Below are positions 61,960 to 64,000 of a DNA stretch of 64,000 nt, piece by piece. Source of the stretch: JBBCJM01 sp037190175. GTDB lineage: Bacteria; Pseudomonadota; Alphaproteobacteria; Rhodobacterales; Rhodobacteraceae. A model generated the notes under the pieces. The model was not told the DNA's origin, ran no database searches, and worked only from the letters and a program-made list of their open reading frames with translations. The DNA is taken from positions 47,080-111,079 of the forward strand of contig JBBCJM010000065.1 of NCBI GenBank assembly GCA_037190175.1, given 5' to 3'. Positions within the stretch are counted from its first letter, which is position 1, and every line of letters begins with the position of its first letter. A program made the translations under genes and the position numbers.

Positions 61960-62334
61960 TCAGTCCAGCTTCCTGGCCAGCGCGTCGAACTCGGCCTCGA
62001 CCTTGTCGACCACATACATCAGCTTGCGGATCTTCTCGGCCTCGGGCACGCCGGAGGGCAGGGCCACGATCACCTCGAAGATCTGCTTGCGCGCGGCGGT
62101 CATCGACCTGCCGACCTGCCCCGCGGTCTTCCTGATCGCGCCGCCGTCGGGCAGGTTCTTCACCGCCTTGCCGAGGCCCGCCTCGACCTTCTCCTGCTCG
62201 ACCAGCAGCTTGCGCAGATCCTTGGTCACGACGTGGCCCGAGGGCAATTCGGCGATCAGATCGAACAGATCCCGCCGCGCCTTGCCCAGCGCCTGCAGGG
62301 CCGCATCGGCCTCCTTGCGCGCATCACCCGCCAT
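61960..62334 (-). CDS. Hypothetical protein with internal duplication
   Basis: A 124-residue helical soluble protein. Residues about 19-56 (ARRDLFDLIAELPSGHVVTK DLRKLLVEQEKVEAGL) and 81-120 (ARKQIFEVIVALPSGVPEAE KIRKLMYVVDKVEAEF) align residue by residue, indicating an ancestral duplication of a helix-loop-helix unit. No Cys, no signal. It precedes the EamA gene by 9 bases on the same strand. Family and function not recognised. Confidence 0.65.
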   Translation of the reverse strand: MAGDARKEADAALQALGKARRDLFDLIAELPSGHVVTKDLRKLLVEQEKVEAGLGKAVKNLPDGGAIRKTAGQVGRSMTAARKQIFEVIVALPSGVPEAEKIRKLMYVVDKVEAEFDALARKLD

Positions 62335-62489
62335 GATCCCCTCCCCATGCCCTGCCCCAATCGCCTTCGCCCGCCGGCCGCGGACCCAATGCGGGCCATC
62401 CTAGCGGCCGGCTGTCGCCCGGCAAGCGGAATTACCCGCGCCGCCACCCCTCGACAGCGCGCCCGCGGCCCCGGTAGGATCGCGGGCAA

Positions 62490-63548
62490 ATGGCGGGACA
62501 GCAGGCAACGGGGCAGATCGGCGGGGGAACGGCCCTGCGGCGCTACGCGCGGCTGGAGGCGCGCGGGCTCTGGCGCGAGCTGCCCGAGGCGCAGCGGCGC
62601 GAGGTGGTGGTGGGGCTGCGCGAGGCCTCGCTGGTGATCGCCGACCCACGCTCGGACCAGGCGCTGACCCATTGGTCGCTGCCGGCGGTGCTGCGGCTGA
62701 ACCCCGGCGCGATGCCCGCGATCTTCTCCCCCGCCGAGGACGCGGCCGAGACGCTGGAACTCGACGACCCCGACATGATCGCGGCCTTGGAGACGGTGCA
62801 CGCCGCCATCGAGCGCGCCCGCCCGCATCCCGGCCGGCTGAGGGGCGCGGGGACGGTGGCGCTGCTGTCCGCGCTGGTGCTGGCGGCGGTGTTCTGGCTG
62901 CCGGGCGCGGTGATCCGCCAGACCGCCGCGGTGCTGCCCGAGGCCACGCGCGTGGCCATCGGGCAGGAGGCGATGGCCGACCTCGCGCGCCTGACCGGGG
63001 CGGCCTGCCGCGGCCCGGCGGGGCGGGCGGCGCTGGCCCGGCTTTCGGCGCGGCTGTTTCCGGGCGAGGGCCCGGTGCCGCTTGCCGTGGTGCGCGAGGG
63101 GCTGGGCGGATCGCTGCACCTGCCGGGCGGGCAGATCGTGCTGTCCGAGGCGCTGCTGGCCGAGGCGGAAGGCCCCGAGGTCGCCGCCGGCCATGCGCTG
63201 GCCCAGCGGCAGGCGGCGGCCGAGGCCGACCCGATCCTGCCGCTCTTGCGCCACGCCGGGCTCTTCGCCGCCTTCCGGCTGCTGACCACCGGGCGGCTGC
63301 CCGCCGGCGCGGTGGAGGGCTATGCCGAGGACCTGCTGCGCGCCGACCACCCGCAGGTCGCGCCCGGGCCGCTCTTGTCGCGGTTCCGCGCCGCGGGGCT
63401 CTCGGTCTCGCCCTACGCCTTCGCCGTGGATCCTTCGGGCGAGACGGTGCTGCCGCTGGTCGAGGCCGATCCCTTTCCGCAGGGCGGGCCGCAGCCGCTG
63501 ATGTCGGACGAGGACTGGGTGGCGCTTCAGGACATCTGCGCCGGCTGA
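62490..63548 (+). CDS. Membrane protein resembling M48 peptidases but lacking HExxH
   Basis: A 352-residue protein with one clear central helix (AGTVALLSALVLAAVFWLPG) and a large C-terminal domain. The stretch GSLHLPGGQIVLSEALLAEA is followed by PEVAAGHALAQRQAAAE, the place where M48/BepA-like peptidases carry the zinc motif HExxH. Only one His remains and no Glu-x-x-His, so it would be catalytically dead if the relationship is right. Probably periplasm-facing. Its 3' end is next to a strong terminator. Neighbours give no clue. Confidence 0.7.
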   Translation: MAGQQATGQIGGGTALRRYARLEARGLWRELPEAQRREVVVGLREASLVIADPRSDQALTHWSLPAVLRLNPGAMPAIFSPAEDAAETLELDDPDMIAALETVHAAIERARPHPGRLRGAGTVALLSALVLAAVFWLPGAVIRQTAAVLPEATRVAIGQEAMADLARLTGAACRGPAGRAALARLSARLFPGEGPVPLAVVREGLGGSLHLPGGQIVLSEALLAEAEGPEVAAGHALAQRQAAAEADPILPLLRHAGLFAAFRLLTTGRLPAGAVEGYAEDLLRADHPQVAPGPLLSRFRAAGLSVSPYAFAVDPSGETVLPLVEADPFPQGGPQPLMSDEDWVALQDICAG

Positions 63549-63550
63549 CG

Positions 63551-63583
63551 AAAAAACCCCCGCATCCGAGGGGAATGCGGGGG
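63551..63583 (-). terminator. Intrinsic terminator for the SPOR-domain gene
   Basis: Read on the minus strand, the hairpin arms CCCCCGCAT (63583-63575) and ATGCGGGGG (63565-63557) are followed by six T (63556-63551). It sits 67 bases after the SPOR gene stop and only 3 bases past the stop of the convergent gene, so it may also help end that transcript. Confidence 0.8.
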
Positions 63584-63649
63584 CCAGGGGTCGTTCTGCC
63601 CGACTTGTCTGTTCTTGCCCGGCGCCCGCGCTGCGGCGGGGCGCAGGAT

Positions 63650-64000
63650 TCACTTCACGAAGGCATCGGCGAACCCGGCGCCCCGGGCCGCGGCCAATGC
63701 GGCGCGCGCCTCGGCCTCGGTGGCGAAGGGGCCGGCGCGCACCACCTGCACGGGCTTGCCCTTGATGCTGCCCGCCCCGGTGGCCACCGGCAGGCCCAGG
63801 CCCGCCAGCTTCGCCCGGCTGCGCGCGGCGTTCTCGGCCACCGCGAAGCTGCCGACCTGCACGAAGAACCTGCCCGCCGGCGCCTTCGCCGCGCCGCTGG
63901 AGGAGACCACCACCTTGCGCCGCGCGGGCTCGGGCTTCGCTTCGGCCACCAGGCGCGCCGGGACCTCGCGGGTCCAGAGCCGGTCCTGCGCCGCCTGCCC
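63650..64000 (-). CDS. SPOR-domain protein, C-terminal part (runs off window)
   Basis: The frame is open to the right edge with no start, so this is the C-terminal 116 residues of a longer protein. Residues following the basic KVVVSSSGAAKAPAGR linker form a SPOR domain: FFVQVGSFAVAENAARSRAK, KPVQVVRAGPFATEAEARAA and ARGAGFADAFVK, with the usual QVGSF start and pseudo-repeat. SPOR domains bind denuded septal peptidoglycan; many RlpA- and FtsN-like proteins end this way. The N-terminal identity cannot be seen. Confidence 0.88.
   Translation of the reverse strand, partial: GQAAQDRLWTREVPARLVAEAKPEPARRKVVVSSSGAAKAPAGRFFVQVGSFAVAENAARSRAKLAGLGLPVATGAGSIKGKPVQVVRAGPFATEAEARAALAAARGAGFADAFVK

Overview
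The window is a chromosomal segment of a very GC-rich alphaproteobacterium, most likely a member of the Rhodobacterales (Paracoccaceae/Rhodobacteraceae). The evidence is the 14-gene nuo operon interleaved with small extra genes, as known for Rhodobacter capsulatus and Paracoccus, an NuoE with a long C-terminal tail, a coaX-birA-nuo linkage, an RNase J, a leucine/isovalerate (liu) cluster, and a GATATTT...CCAAAGAAAG intergenic element. No rRNA, tRNA, CRISPR array or insertion sequence was recognised. No gene-free stretch exceeds about 300 bases.

Layout. 1-5040: the 3' end of prfC, a transglutaminase-like gene, two unrecognised genes and a RhlE-type DEAD-box helicase that ends at a large palindrome. 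5041-8319 (minus): rnj, coaX and birA, downstream of nuo on the same strand. 8309-29169 (minus): a complete complex I operon, nuoA-N in canonical order, carrying about 18 accessory genes. These include a GFA-family protein, three paralogous exported two-cysteine proteins, three related coiled-coil proteins, two lipoproteins, DUF3291/DUF5333/DUF5337-like proteins, a carboxymuconolactone-decarboxylase-like protein and two exported Cys proteins that each end inside a copy of a palindromic repeat. Most joints are 1-, 4- or about 10-base overlaps, so the accessory genes look translationally coupled to the complex I genes.

29434-40503 (mostly minus): leucine/isovalerate degradation genes liuC, liuE, liuD, liuB and liuA. 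Between them sit an SNase-like protein, an ankyrin protein, a visibly lower-GC gene with a HEPN-type RNase motif, a divergent HicAB module and a VapBC module with an AT-rich palindromic operator. Metabolic and defence-type genes are therefore intercalated. 40771-44161: trpE preceded by a PpiD-like foldase. 44288-51489 (minus): an RpiR regulator, a binding protein, a fused permease, an ATPase, a histidine phosphatase and an Na/Pi-PhoU protein. I read this as one system for importing and dephosphorylating a phosphorylated solute.

51597-64000: PPK2, a DUF1203 protein, an ArsR-SRPBCC fusion regulator, YciI and HIT proteins, a GT14-like glycosyltransferase divergent from a sulfotransferase, a BadF-type kinase, a second DEAD-box helicase, an exported endostatin-like protein, thymidine kinase, an EamA transporter, a protein built from an internal duplication, a membrane protein resembling a protease that has lost its HExxH motif, and the 3' end of a SPOR-domain gene with a clear intrinsic terminator.
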